DNA of 64,000 bases from Euonymus europaeus (taxonomy: Eukaryota; Streptophyta; Magnoliopsida; Celastrales; Celastraceae), in assembly GCA_963580455.1 (NCBI GenBank), contig OY756957.1, positions 21,803,001-21,867,000 of the forward strand. The letters are read 5' to 3'. Below the pieces are notes generated by a model. It was not told where the DNA came from and ran no database searches. It worked only from the letters and a program-made list of their open reading frames with translations. Below, piece after piece: positions 12,801 to 22,134 of this stretch (positions are counted from its first letter, which is position 1; the number at the start of each line of letters is the position of its first letter). The position numbers and the translations under genes are program-made.

Positions 12801-14366
12801 TTTTTTTCCTTTGCTTTTTTTTTCTATGTATTTGTTTATATTGATTTAGTCTAACTCGAATTTAATTTATCGGTTTCACTATCATATCATTGTGCGCGTG
12901 TCACTGTCTTATTCATTATTTATATTATTCTCGAGTCGAAATATCACACTACCATAGAGCTCATTCAATTAACATCCGTATCATTGATTCATTTTCCTTT
13001 TCGTTTTCTTTTCATTTAACAATAATCCATAAACCTTTCTCTCTCCAATACAACCTCCATGTAGTAGTAATATCCGGGTTCGTAAAAATTTTCATTTACT
13101 GAACTTTTCTTTTTCATGTAATGCAATGCATCGTGCTTATGAATAATATTTAATACGTCAATAAATCATGTGCAACCAGTCACTCTTAAGAACATCAAAA
13201 CCGTCATCATATCAGTCCCATCACCATATTCAGTTCAAGAACATAACAGTACACATTTCATTCCACACATAAATACATTAACAATTCAATCGTCCAATCA
13301 TAGTATACAAACAACACATTCAATACAATTATAACATAAATGAACCATTCATAACACAATTCACATATAACTCGTCATAAGATTTCAATCAAATGCGTTT
13401 TAATATCCAAACAATTAACACAGGTAATAGCGCATACAATCAATAAATTACATTGTTCCGTAATACAGTTGAGTATTACTTACCTTAGCGTGTCTCAGTG
13501 AATCCCGTTAATTCAACTAGAAAAGTCTGTTTCTTGAAATCCATAATGTATTAGTATTTATTTAAACAAATTCATGTTAATTTGATTGTTGGTCAAACGG
13601 TCAACCTGGTCAATTATGACCTAAAAACATCCAATTGAGTCGAGTCAACCCGGTTGGGATTTTCTTCCCACATACGCGGGTCAACAGACACACCAAATCT
13701 TGAAATTGGGTCATCGCGATAAAGGGTAGGTGAGGTTCACGGTTGCCATGGTTAGGTAGAGCTCGACACTAGTAATCTTTCGGTGGTCTTCATTCCATGA
13801 GCGGTGGCCGGAGGAGGGAGAATCGATGCCGCGCCCTTCACCTCCTCTGTTGATCGCCCGTCTCAGCTCTGTTCAGTCCGAAATTGGCATGGCTGATTTC
13901 GTCTCGTCCTTTTCGTGCTGCCAGTTTCTCAATTCGTCGCACGAACAAGAATCCCAGGTTTCGTCCGCTGCCCACTTCCTTATTCTTCTAGAATTCTCTT
14001 CTATTTTATTTTTTTTATTTTCTTTTTAGGGTTTCTCGGTTCCTGTGAATGTATATATATTTATATTTTTAAATCATTTAATTAGTCTTTTACTGTTTTT
14101 CCCTTGCCCTTCTCCTTAATTACACCAAATACCTATATGTATTTATAGTCTTGCCATTATCTTATTTACTATATATTTTTGTATTTAACTTATAGAGTTC
14201 ATATTAATTTCATTTTAATCCCGTTTCTAACAATTCTTGCGCCCATAATTTTTAATTCCCTTATAGAACTTAAGAAAAATATTCTGATTAGACTTATGTC
14301 ACACATGACATCACCTATCTTACGACATCTATTGCACCATGTTATCCGAAGGTTCGGGGTGTTACA
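9811..14366 (+). mobile_element. LTR A, solo LTR nested in copia RNase H
   Basis: The insert starts tgtaacgcc and ends gtgttaca, and is bounded by the 5-bp duplication gtaaa (9806-9810 and 14367-14371). Removing it rejoins the copia RNase H reading. It is 4556 bp, but 2498 bp of this is LTR B plus its target duplication, leaving about 2058 bp. That agrees with the related LTR at 54007-56016 (2010 bp), which shares the start, the 'acatagtgagc' block (near 10290), 'tagagcaaccggtc' (near 10420) and 'ttccgtaatacagttga' (13455). That related copy is followed by a tRNA-Met-type primer site, showing this is an LTR in plus orientation. No internal domains or second LTR are seen, so it is read as a solo LTR. 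Confidence 0.85.
10456..12948. mobile_element. LTR B, nested inside LTR A
   Basis: The insert begins tgtcatgcctcgac and ends aaatatcaca, with 5-bp duplications ctacc at 10451-10455 and 12949-12953. The uninterrupted homologue at 54580-54625 shows the empty site ('gtgtcctaccaaagaacac'), matching the two flanks here once B is removed. No integrase, RT or gag motif is readable in the 2493 bp, so a solo LTR or a non-autonomous element is most likely. The interior holds an AT repeat region (about 11590-11770) and GC-richer segments (about 10870-11000 and 12500-12730) whose short open frames I do not recognise. Confidence 0.75.
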
Positions 14367-14371
14367 GTAAA

Positions 14372-14785
14372 GCTGCATTATACATTACTGATAATCCGGT
14401 CTTCCATGAGAGAACCAAACATATAGAGATAGATTGTCATGTTTACACATGACAAAATTCAAGAAGGGGCAATCAAGACCATGCATGTTTCTTCAGCAAA
14501 CCAGGTGGCATATATTTTCACCAAACCTTTAGGCTTACAGCCTTTTCATTCTCTTATTGCCAAGACGAATATGCTTAACATATATTCATCTTGAGTGGGT
14601 TTTACAATACGTGTAACATTAGTAGTGGTTGTTATGTTTATTTACTAATTATATCAACTAGTTAGTTACAACAAATGCTATATATAGAGCATTGTATCAA
14701 TATTGTAAATTAACAAAAATCATTGAAATGAAGCATTCTTCTTCTCCAAGTTTCTTTTGTTCTTGATTGTCGTAGCCTATGCAAG
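14372..14785 (+). pseudogene. Third copia element, RNase H end and 3' LTR-like tail
   Basis: The RNase H reading resumes directly after the LTR A target duplication ('[20 protein letters not shown]', 14373-14430) and runs to about 14590. A polypurine-like 'cttgagtggg' follows, then an AT-rich tail with 'tatatatagagcattgtatc' and 'tctccaagtttcttttgttc' that looks like a short copia 3' LTR. It ends near 14785, where the minus-strand copia copy begins. Confidence 0.7.
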
Positions 14786-14793
14786 CTAGATAC

Positions 14794-16453
14794 TAGTATC
14801 CATTGGAAACTGAACAGGTTTAGAAGCTAGATAGCCAGAATCTTGTAAAATATCTAATGTATATTTGCATTGTGATAAGGAGATGTCAGTCTTGGAACGT
14901 GCCACTTCAAGGCCAAGGAAATACTTTAAGTGGACAAGATTCATTATTTGAAATTGATCATGAAGCAGCCTTTTGATAAACTGCATTTCAATTTCATCAC
15001 TACTAGCCAAAATGGTGTCGTCTACATAAACTAGTAGAACCAAGAAAGCTAATGCAGAAGTCCTCTTTAATGTGAAGAGTGAATAGTCTGATTTGGATTG
15101 CTTGAATCCATGAAAGAGAAGAGAAGAAGATAACTTCGAGAACCATTGTCTAGAAGCCTATTTCAGTCCATATAAATACTTGTTCAATCTGTATACTGGC
15201 TTGTTAATCCCCCTGGAATCGACAAACCTGGAGGTGGTGAAATGGAAACCTCCTCTTTTAAGTCACCGTGTAAAAAAGCATTGTTGACATCAGACTAATA
15301 AAGAAGCCAACCATGGGCAAAAGATAAGGCAAGAACCAATCGAATGGTAGTGATTTTGGCAACGGGTGAAAAATTGTCAACATAGTCGATGCCATATTCC
15401 TGTTTGTATCCTTTGGCCACTAGTCTAGCCTTGTATCTTTTAAGAGAAGTAAACCCACTTGCAGCCAATTGGATGTTTCCTTAGTGGGATAGAGGTGATA
15501 GTCCAAGTATTGTTGAGAGCAAGAGTCTTGAGCTCAGTTTCCATGGCTTCACATGAAGCTGGAGATTTTGAAGCCTCAAAATATGTAGCAGGTTCTTTGT
15601 GAATGGTTACTTGAACAGCAAATGCATTATGTGTTGCAGAAAGTTTTTCATTTGAAAGAAATGAAGATAAAGAATAAGGCAGATCAGGAGTGGGAGCAAC
15701 ATATTGACAAGATAAAGAAGTATGAAAATCTTTAAGATAGGAAGATGGTTGAATAATGCGAGTAGATTTTCTTAAGGGAATAGGTATTAGTACTGGTGAT
15801 GACACTGGTGGTAGGGAGGATGAGTCAGGTAACGACATAGGTAAATGCACTGGTGATGACTCAAGTGGTTGTTCAAAAGAAGGTACTGGTAGAGATTGAT
15901 GATTAGGAGAGGATAAAATTTCAGTGGGAGAACATGATAAAATGGGACGAGAATGAATTACAGGTGGAGAATGTGAATCATTAGAAGAAGAGTGTAGTGG
16001 TGAAAGAAGTGAAGACGGTAAGGATGAGTTGGCAAATGGGAAAATAGACTTATGAAAATGAACATCTCGAGAAAGAAAAATGGAGTGATCATGGAGATTG
16101 TACATTTTGTAACCCTTAACACCAATTGGATATTCTAAACAGACACAAGGACAAGCACGGGAATGAAATTTAGTTCTATGACGAGGTAAAGTTGATGCAT
16201 ATCCTAGGCAACCAAAAACTTTTAGATAAAGGTATGTAGGTGATTTTAAAAATAATCTTTGAAAAGGAGTTTGATTATCCAACAATGGTGTAGCAGTGAT
16301 GTTAATGAGATGGGTAGCTGTAAGAATACAATCACCCCAAAATTGAAAAGAAAGAGAAGCCTGAAATTTTAGTGCTCTAGCAACATTGAGAAGATGTTGG
16401 TGTTTACGTTCCACAATGCTATTTTGTTGTGGAGTTTCAACACAAGTTCTTTG
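14794..16453 (-). pseudogene. Inverted partial copy of the third copia element
   Basis: Reading the minus strand, this 1.66-kb segment corresponds to 7651-9320 of the plus-strand copia: integrase C-terminal part ('[17 protein letters not shown]'), linker, RT beginning, and the RT segment ending 'YLASKPVQFPMDT'. The protein-level differences are modest. It starts abruptly at 'caaagaactt' (16453) where gypsy sequence is joined, and stops at 'ggatacta' (14794) where the tail of the plus-strand copia is joined. In its integrase part this copy is open where the plus-strand copy has stops. It is a fragment, not a complete element. Confidence 0.85.
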
Positions 16454-17023
16454 TTGGGCCACCTTTACTGCTGTATAAGGATGTTGGAAAGCCATAAAGT
16501 AGGCACATTTTGTTAGTCTATCTTCTAATGTTAGAATCACGGATTTTCCATTCGAATTAGAGAGGCCTTCTATGAAATCCATACTCACTTCGGACCATGG
16601 TATCACGGGTATTGGGAGTGGTCGTAGTAGACCTTGAGGATTAGAGTGTTGATACTTCATTACATGGCAAACTGGGCATTCCAAAATATGAGATTTGATG
16701 TCAGACTTCATCCCTTTCCAAAAATAATGAAGTTTAGCCCTCTGTAGGCTTTTAATGAACCCTAGGTGACCAGTAGTTGGAGTTCCATGGATTTCCAGCA
16801 ATAGTTTTTTCGTGAGATTTAAGTCATGTCCCACAACCATCCTCCCCTTGTAAAACAAGGTTCCCACAGCGTAAGAAATGTGATCAGGGAGTGTCTCCCT
16901 TGCCCTTGCCTTGTGGAGCATACTATGGATCCAATTATCTTGTGCATAGGATTGTTGAATGTCGTTGAGAATTCCATAGATGGGAGCAGTTAATGCCATA
17001 AGAGTAGCAGGTGTCTTAGACAA
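15440..17023 (-). CDS. Chimeric ORF: gypsy integrase N-part fused to copia integrase C-part
   Basis: This 527-codon frame has no stop. Residues 1 to about 190 are a Ty3/gypsy integrase: an HHCC zinc-binding region ('[11 protein letters not shown]', 'ECPVCHVMK', about 78-123) and the start of the catalytic core with the first acidic residue ('[11 protein letters not shown]'). At 'VKVAQQ' it switches to a Ty1/copia integrase ('[13 protein letters not shown]', containing the final catalytic Glu), the copia '[14 protein letters not shown]' region, a Ser/Pro-rich linker and the first RT residues ('CKWV'). The second catalytic Asp of either parent ('SDRD' or 'SDNG' type) is absent, so strand transfer activity is not expected. 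The DNA junction is 16453/16454 with caa present on both sides. Known: such integrases are released from polyproteins. Inferred: this is a fortuitous fusion; expression is unknown. The start shown is the first Met and upstream gypsy RNase H lies in another frame. Confidence 0.8.
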   Translation of the reverse strand: MSKTPATLMALTAPIYGILNDIQQSYAQDNWIHSMLHKARARETLPDHISYAVGTLFYKGRMVVGHDLNLTKKLLLEIHGTPTTGHLGFIKSLQRAKLHYFWKGMKSDIKSHILECPVCHVMKYQHSNPQGLLRPLPIPVIPWSEVSMDFIEGLSNSNGKSVILTLEDRLTKCAYFMAFQHPYTAVKVAQQRTCVETPQQNSIVERKHQHLLNVARALKFQASLSFQFWGDCILTATHLINITATPLLDNQTPFQRLFLKSPTYLYLKVFGCLGYASTLPRHRTKFHSRACPCVCLEYPIGVKGYKMYNLHDHSIFLSRDVHFHKSIFPFANSSLPSSLLSPLHSSSNDSHSPPVIHSRPILSCSPTEILSSPNHQSLPVPSFEQPLESSPVHLPMSLPDSSSLPPVSSPVLIPIPLRKSTRIIQPSSYLKDFHTSLSCQYVAPTPDLPYSLSSFLSNEKLSATHNAFAVQVTIHKEPATYFEASKSPASCEAMETELKTLALNNTWTITSIPLRKHPIGCKWVYFS

Positions 17024-18850
17024 TTGTCAAGTTTCCTGGATAGAACGTCATCTACCATATTGTCTTGCCTCTTCTTGTATTCCACAATAAAGTTATACCC
17101 AAAAAGTTTGTTCATCCATTTTTGTTGAGTGACAGTACCTAAAGTTTGCTCCATAATATATTTAAGACTATGATGATTAGTCTTAACCACAAATGCATGC
17201 CCCATGAGATAATGGCGCCATTTTTGAACTGCGATACAAGAGCGAACAATTCCTTTTCATAAGTGGAAAGAAGTAATGATCGACCTTTCAATGCCACACT
17301 CTAAAAGGCAATAGGATGGCCATTCTACATTAAAACTTCCCCCACTCCTCCTTCAGAAGCATCACACTCTATAGTGAATGGTTTAGTAAAATCGGGCAAG
17401 GCAAGAACCGGTGGAGTTGAAACTGCCTCTTTCGAAGCTTGGAAAGCTCGATTAACAGTGGCACTTTAGGAAAAAGCACCCTTTTGCAATAGTCGAGTGA
17501 GGGGTCGAGCTAGTTCACCATACCCTTTAATAAAGCGCCTATAATAACCGGTAAGACCAAGGAAGCCAAGTAAATCTTTAAGGGTATTAGGTATTGGCCA
17601 GTCCACCATGGAAGCCAAGTAAAGCTTTAAGGGTATTAGGATGGCCATTCTACATTAAAACTCCCTCGTGGTCGACAATGTGGCCAAGATAACTAACCTT
17701 GGAGCTCCCAAACTGACAAATAAGGCTTAAAGATATCATTCATCAAGGCTTGAAATGTGGCTAGAGCATTAGTCAACCCAAAGGGCATGACTAAGTACTC
17801 ATATAATCCTTCATGGGTTCTAAAAGCGGTCTGATGAATGTCTCCAGGTTTCATGCAGATCTGAAGGTAGCCAAACCGCAAGTCCAACTTAGAAAATATG
17901 GAAGCCCCATGAAGTTCATCTAGCAGCTCATCTATGATTGGTATAGGTAATTTATCCTTTATCATAGCTTGGTTAAGGGCCCTGTAATCGACACAGAGTC
18001 TCCAAGTTGCATCTGCCTTTTTCATCAAAAATAACCGGTGAAGCAAATGGGCTGCAACTAGGGCGTACCATGCCTGAGTTTATGAGCTCTCGAACCATCT
18101 TTTCTATTTCAAGCTTTTGGCTGTGTGGGCATCGATACGGTCGTTGATTCACTAGAGTAGTACCTGTCTCTAAAATAATACCATGATCATGTGACCTTAC
18201 TAGAGGAAGCCGCATAGGTAACTCAAATACATGTGCATAATCTTCAAGAGCCTTTCCAACTTCAGTTTAACCACCACTTGTTCTCTTTTGTCATCGGGTT
18301 CTATGGCATAATAGGGAGAGGATATATTTTCATGGAACTGGGGTGGTAGTTTTATGCCTTGATGTACCATTTTTGTGAGCTTCCTGGGAATTCTTTGCAA
18401 CTGGCAGAGTCTGCCATAGTGAATAAATTGTATGGTGAGATGTTGCAGATTCCACTTAATATCCCCTAATTCCTTCAACCATTGAATGCATAATACTGCA
18501 TCGTAACTCCCTAATGGCAAGACATGGAAGTCAATTATGAAAACATTATCTTGAAGGGTTAAAAGCACAAAGTCATATAAACCCAGACTCTATAATTGAC
18601 TCCCATTTGCTAGTTTAACTGACATATTATGCTCGAGGCTTTATCCTATTCTCGCACGAGTAGCCAGGTTGACAAAATTGTGAGAGGACCCGGTCTCTTT
18701 CAATCTGGCCAACTCTTCCATAGGTGAGTCCAGGAAGCTAGGATCAAATCTGGAGTTGAGAGCTTCAGAAAAGGACTCCCAAGTAACTGGTATGCTCGAT
18801 AATCCCATTCTTGAAACCAGCTCGCCACACAACCTTCTAGTTAGCAAGCA
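16454..18850 (-). pseudogene. Ty3/gypsy element with several internal deletions
   Basis: Minus-strand domains in order from 18850: gag fragment ('MEELARLKETGSSHNF', 18641-18847); C-terminal protease region ('HVLPLGSYDAVLCIQWLKEL', 18430-18530); RT ('[20 protein letters not shown]', 18035-18110; '[20 protein letters not shown]', 17790-17855; '[20 protein letters not shown]', 17725-17790); RT-RNase H connection ('[20 protein letters not shown]', 17510-17580); RNase H ('KTNHHSLKYIMEQ', 17145-17190); and integrase start. The gag zinc knuckle and protease active site are gone, and the RT jumps from 'DIFKPYL' straight to '[18 protein letters not shown]' with a frameshift, losing the catalytic YVDD box. 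Short local duplications (17560-17592 with 17608-17640; 17311-17342 with 17631-17662) sit beside this loss. No LTRs were recognised. Confidence 0.85.
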
Positions 18851-18966
18851 ACAATAGTGACCTTGTGATGGATTGGAGTTATATAGAAATGGAAATACCT
18901 ATTCTCATTGTTAATCCAGGTAATAAGTTCCTCTCCATAAAAGCGAGGAAAATCATTTGAAAAAAA

Positions 18967-19188
18967 GCAAAAGACAAACAATGAAGATACAGAACATTTG
19001 AAAAAAGTTACAAATACGAAGACTAACCTCACAGTTGCCAAAATAGAATTCAGCTCCTAAAGCACACCACAAAATCAGACAGTAAAACAAACTCTCCCAT
19101 AACACTCAAGAAAAAGAAGCAAAAAAAAAAGTTACAAATAAGAAGACTAACCTCACAGTTGCCAAAATAGAATACAGCTCCTAAAGCA
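18967..19188 (-). repeat. Third copy of Helitron 5' region (fragment)
   Basis: The segment matches the right inverted arm at about 28990-29212 in the same orientation, and the reverse of the left arm near 22300-22520. It includes part of the internal duplication 'cctcacagttgccaaaatag' (twice in this copy, about 19029 and 19151). It abuts the gypsy gag remnant on the left and diverges at 19188. Confidence 0.85.
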
Positions 19189-19439
19189 TCTTCTTCCTTG
19201 CAACGTCATATCTCAAGGAAAAAAAGGTTATCAACTTTCTTCTTACATGGTTGATGATTAATGGAATTACAATTTCTCTACATGCAAAACTCATAACTGG
19301 TTGTTATCTACGCAGAGAAATATTAAGCATACAGGAACCAGAGCAAAGTGCTGTCAAACGAAAGAAGTCAAATTCTTTTGGTAAGAGGAAAGGGAAGAAG
19401 ATACCCAGGTAATTAGTACAAGAATGGGACAGAATGTCT

Positions 19440-19807
19440 AAGCTCAGACTTAAAATATGGATAAAAATCTATGCAATGTTTTGCTGCCGAGTACTGGGAC
19501 TTTCTTTTGAAGGTAGCCTCTAATTTTGTTCAAAAAAAGTCCATGTTGAGCTCTTTTGTGCAAATTATACCTTACGTTTAATAGATAAAATAGCAGACTA
19601 CTTGCTTGCAAATATAACTTTGGAAGCTCAGACTTAAAACATGGATAAAAGTCTATGCAATGTTTTGTTGCTGAGTACTAGGACTTTCTTTTGGAGGTAG
19701 CCTCTAATTTTGTTCAAAAAAAAGTCCATGTTGAGCTCTTTTGTGTAAAGTATATCTTATGTTTAATAAATAAAATAGTAGACTACTTGCTTGCAAACAT
19801 AATTTTG
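19440..19807. repeat. 184-bp tandem duplication
   Basis: Two direct, adjacent copies begin 'aagctcagacttaaaa' at 19440 and 19624. They differ by scattered substitutions and one extra A in a poly-A run. No coding function is recognised. Confidence 0.93.
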
Positions 19808-19830
19808 GTATTGCGCAACTTACTTCATGC

Positions 19831-19857
19831 CTATTTCTATTTCTATTTCTATTTTTC
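19831..19857. repeat. Microsatellite (CTATTT)n
   Basis: Four imperfect copies of a hexanucleotide 'ctattt' are visible in a T-rich context. Confidence 0.85.
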
Positions 19858-19937
19858 TTAGTTGATATAATGATGTAGTCAATAATTTCAATAGAGTAGT
19901 TTATCCATAGCCAATGAAATCAATAATAAAGTAATAG

Positions 19938-20253
19938 TTACAATTGAGACAGACCTTGGAGATGCCTCACCAGATACTGTTGTTGAGATATGACGAATTG
20001 AATTAGGCAAAGCATTGACAGTACTCCCACATTCCTATTACACAAAATCTTCCACCATTGAAGAACTAGATTGGGTCTGGAGATGACTCTATTGAACAAA
20101 TAAACTCCCCATGTGCTTTTTGTTTGATTAGTTCCTATGTCCCAAAGTAGCTCTTGATGATCTTGAGAACTGACTGAATCTATTTGTGACGATCTGATAC
20201 TTTCTAAATGTTCCACGACCTCTTTCATTGTTGGTATGTTCAACCAACACCAC
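19938..20253 (-). pseudogene. Possible receptor-kinase C-terminal exon fragment
   Basis: On the minus strand an open frame begins after a good splice-acceptor sequence ('tttatcattcag', AG at 20254-20255). It reads '[19 protein letters not shown]', then 'SSQIDSVSSQDHQELLWDIG'. The 'C-W-x-x-x-P-T-M-K-E-V-V-x-x-L-E' pattern resembles subdomain XI of plant protein kinases (usually RPTM, here IPTM). No catalytic-domain exons are seen nearby. The acceptor and first codons occur three times in tandem (20211, 20981, 21138), but only this copy continues. The frame runs to a stop near 19938. Kinase origin is inference; it may be an unrelated gene piece carried by a transposon. Confidence 0.35.
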
Positions 20254-21294
20254 CTGAATGATAAATGTAGACGAAAACCCAATTTTGATTTTAATTTTTT
20301 TTTGCCTTTTTAGCTTGTGTATTTCTAACTGGTTTTGGGTGGTATTTCAAAATGGATTCAACCGCGGAAACGCTCCGATGTAATTAATTTTTCATAAGGG
20401 TATTGAATAGTTACGGGTAAACGATTTGCATGGGATAAGGTAATCATAAAACTTTGACCAATGTACCTTACAGCCCTTATTGTTTGTTGACCATAATTTC
20501 TGAATCCAGTCACCATAGGGAGCATATCCTAATTAGCTAGGAACAATTTGATGTTTGGTTCTTTCTCTTGTTTGAGACATATAGACTTATAGTATTCCAT
20601 TACAATGAAAGGAGTTGTGAAGAGGTTGTTAATAATAGATTGTCGAGAGAAATAGGTAAAAGAAATTTCCAGCCAAGATTTAATAGTTGATCCATTCTTA
20701 GTCTAGGTAAAGTCCATCTTGTTGTGATAGAAATGAACAAGAATAAATAAGTTTTAGCCAATATAATAAAGATACCCGTTGTTGTTCCAAAAACCCCACT
20801 CAATTTATTTAGTTCAAAAAGCTTAGGAAAAAAAAAGTGCGGAATAGAAATATTCCAACCGCCCAAGTAAAGAACTGTTACAAATAATGACGAAACTAAT
20901 AGGTTTAGATAGGAAGCAACATAAAATAAACCAAATTTGATACCCGAATATTCGGTTTGATAACCGGCTACTAATTCTTCTTCCACGACCTCTTTCATTG
21001 TTGGTATGTTCAACCAACACCACCTGAATGATAAATGTAGACCAAAACCCAATTTTGATTTTATTTTTTTTTTGCCTTTTTAGCTTGTGTATTTCTAACT
21101 GGTTTTGGGTGGTATGTTAGTTCATCTCCTCCTTTACTTCCACGACCTCTTTCATTGTTGGTATGTTCAACCAACACCACCTGAATGATAAATGTAGACC
21201 AAAACCCAATTTTAATTTTAATTTTTTTTTGCCTTTTTAGCTTGTGTATTTCTAACTGCTTTTGGGTGGTATGTTAGTTCATCACCTCCTTTAC
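20211..21294. repeat. 157-bp tandem repeat, three units, first split by plastid DNA
   Basis: Units start 'ttccacgacctctttcattg' at 20211, 20981 and 21138. Units 2 and 3 are 157 bp including a 24-bp tail 'tgttagttcatcnccte'-like segment ending 'ctcctttact'. In unit 1 the shared sequence ends at 'gggtggta' (20344) and plastid-derived DNA takes the place of the tail. Copies differ by only a few bases, so the amplification looks recent. Confidence 0.9.
20346..20980 (-). pseudogene. Nuclear plastid insert: ndhA 3' end and ndhI 5' end
   Basis: Minus-strand 20983-20600 encodes the C-terminal part of plastid NADH dehydrogenase subunit NdhA ('[20 protein letters not shown]', '[20 protein letters not shown]', ending 'SSQLLSL' at the natural stop). 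About 75 bases later, ndhI starts at 20525 ('[15 protein letters not shown]', '[17 protein letters not shown]') and breaks off near 20346, just before its iron-sulfur cysteines. An in-frame TGA stands where RGRIHFE is expected. The order ndhA-ndhI on one strand is the plastid operon order, so the DNA arrived as one piece. There is no transit peptide or start for NdhA; a functional nuclear gene is not plausible. Confidence 0.95.
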
Positions 21295-22134
21295 TTCACT
21301 CAATCTCATTACATTTTTGGTGGTTGAAAATGACAATTGGTGTATAATTAAGAGACAATGGCAAAAGAGTTTCGTAGATCATCCGGTTATGTCACACAAG
21401 ATCTTCCGGTATTGACGACTATACATCAATGCCAAAGCTTGCTCAGGAAACAAAGGTACTAACCGAAAGAGGGCATCATAAATTGTTCCTACAAACATTT
21501 CGGATCATAACTGGAGAGAACCTATTTTCCCCATTGTGACTAATTTCTGCACACACAATTCATGCAAAATGATAGTAAACAGAGATGTCATCCTCAATTT
21601 CAAGGACTATCCATAAGTATCCTTTTGTGTTTCTATCAATATAACCATGTTTTCTATGTCGCTATGATTGCACAATTTTATTGGAGCACAAAAAAAGAGA
21701 ATGAGATAACATTTGCGTTTTGCTTATGCTAGAGCATTGACAGAATGAAATACGAAAGAGCACAAGATTGCAGACATGTTTACATTTTGGTGTGAAACCT
21801 TTAGTTGTATTTTTACTAACTACAAATTACTCAAAACACTACAATTCTTGAAAAAAATAATTACAATTAGTATAATTCTACCAAGTTACGACGTTTACAT
21901 ACATCTCTAAAATGTAATCAATAACATAAATTATGTTATTGGTCGTCAGAAGAAAATCATGTACGGGGTATTACATCTGACTTGATGATGGCCTTTATTT
22001 TCATCTAGCTAGGCATTCTTCAAATGCCAGTATTCACAATTAAAGAAAACTACAAAACATCAAATACCATTAAAATCACCAATACAAATTACAATCCTCC
22101 TGAATTGTCATGGGGTAGAACATTGTTGAATCTC
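21295..22134. other. Gene-free stretch before the inverted repeat
   Basis: No gene is supported. The sequence is AT-rich and unassigned. It ends sharply at 22134, where homology to the right inverted arm begins. Confidence 0.5.

Noticed and set aside
10852..12854. Short overlapping frames inside LTR B as host genes
   Set aside because: They are short, overlap on both strands, match no family, and lie inside a segment bounded by a target duplication.
9811..14366. A complete LTR retrotransposon with two LTRs
   Set aside because: No second LTR, primer site, gag or pol domain is present; the excess length is explained by nested LTR B.
20600..21052. A nuclear gene for a NADH dehydrogenase subunit
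   Set aside because: It matches plastid NdhA only from an internal point, lacks a start and transit peptide, and is followed by a truncated ndhI with a stop, so it is a plastid-derived fragment.
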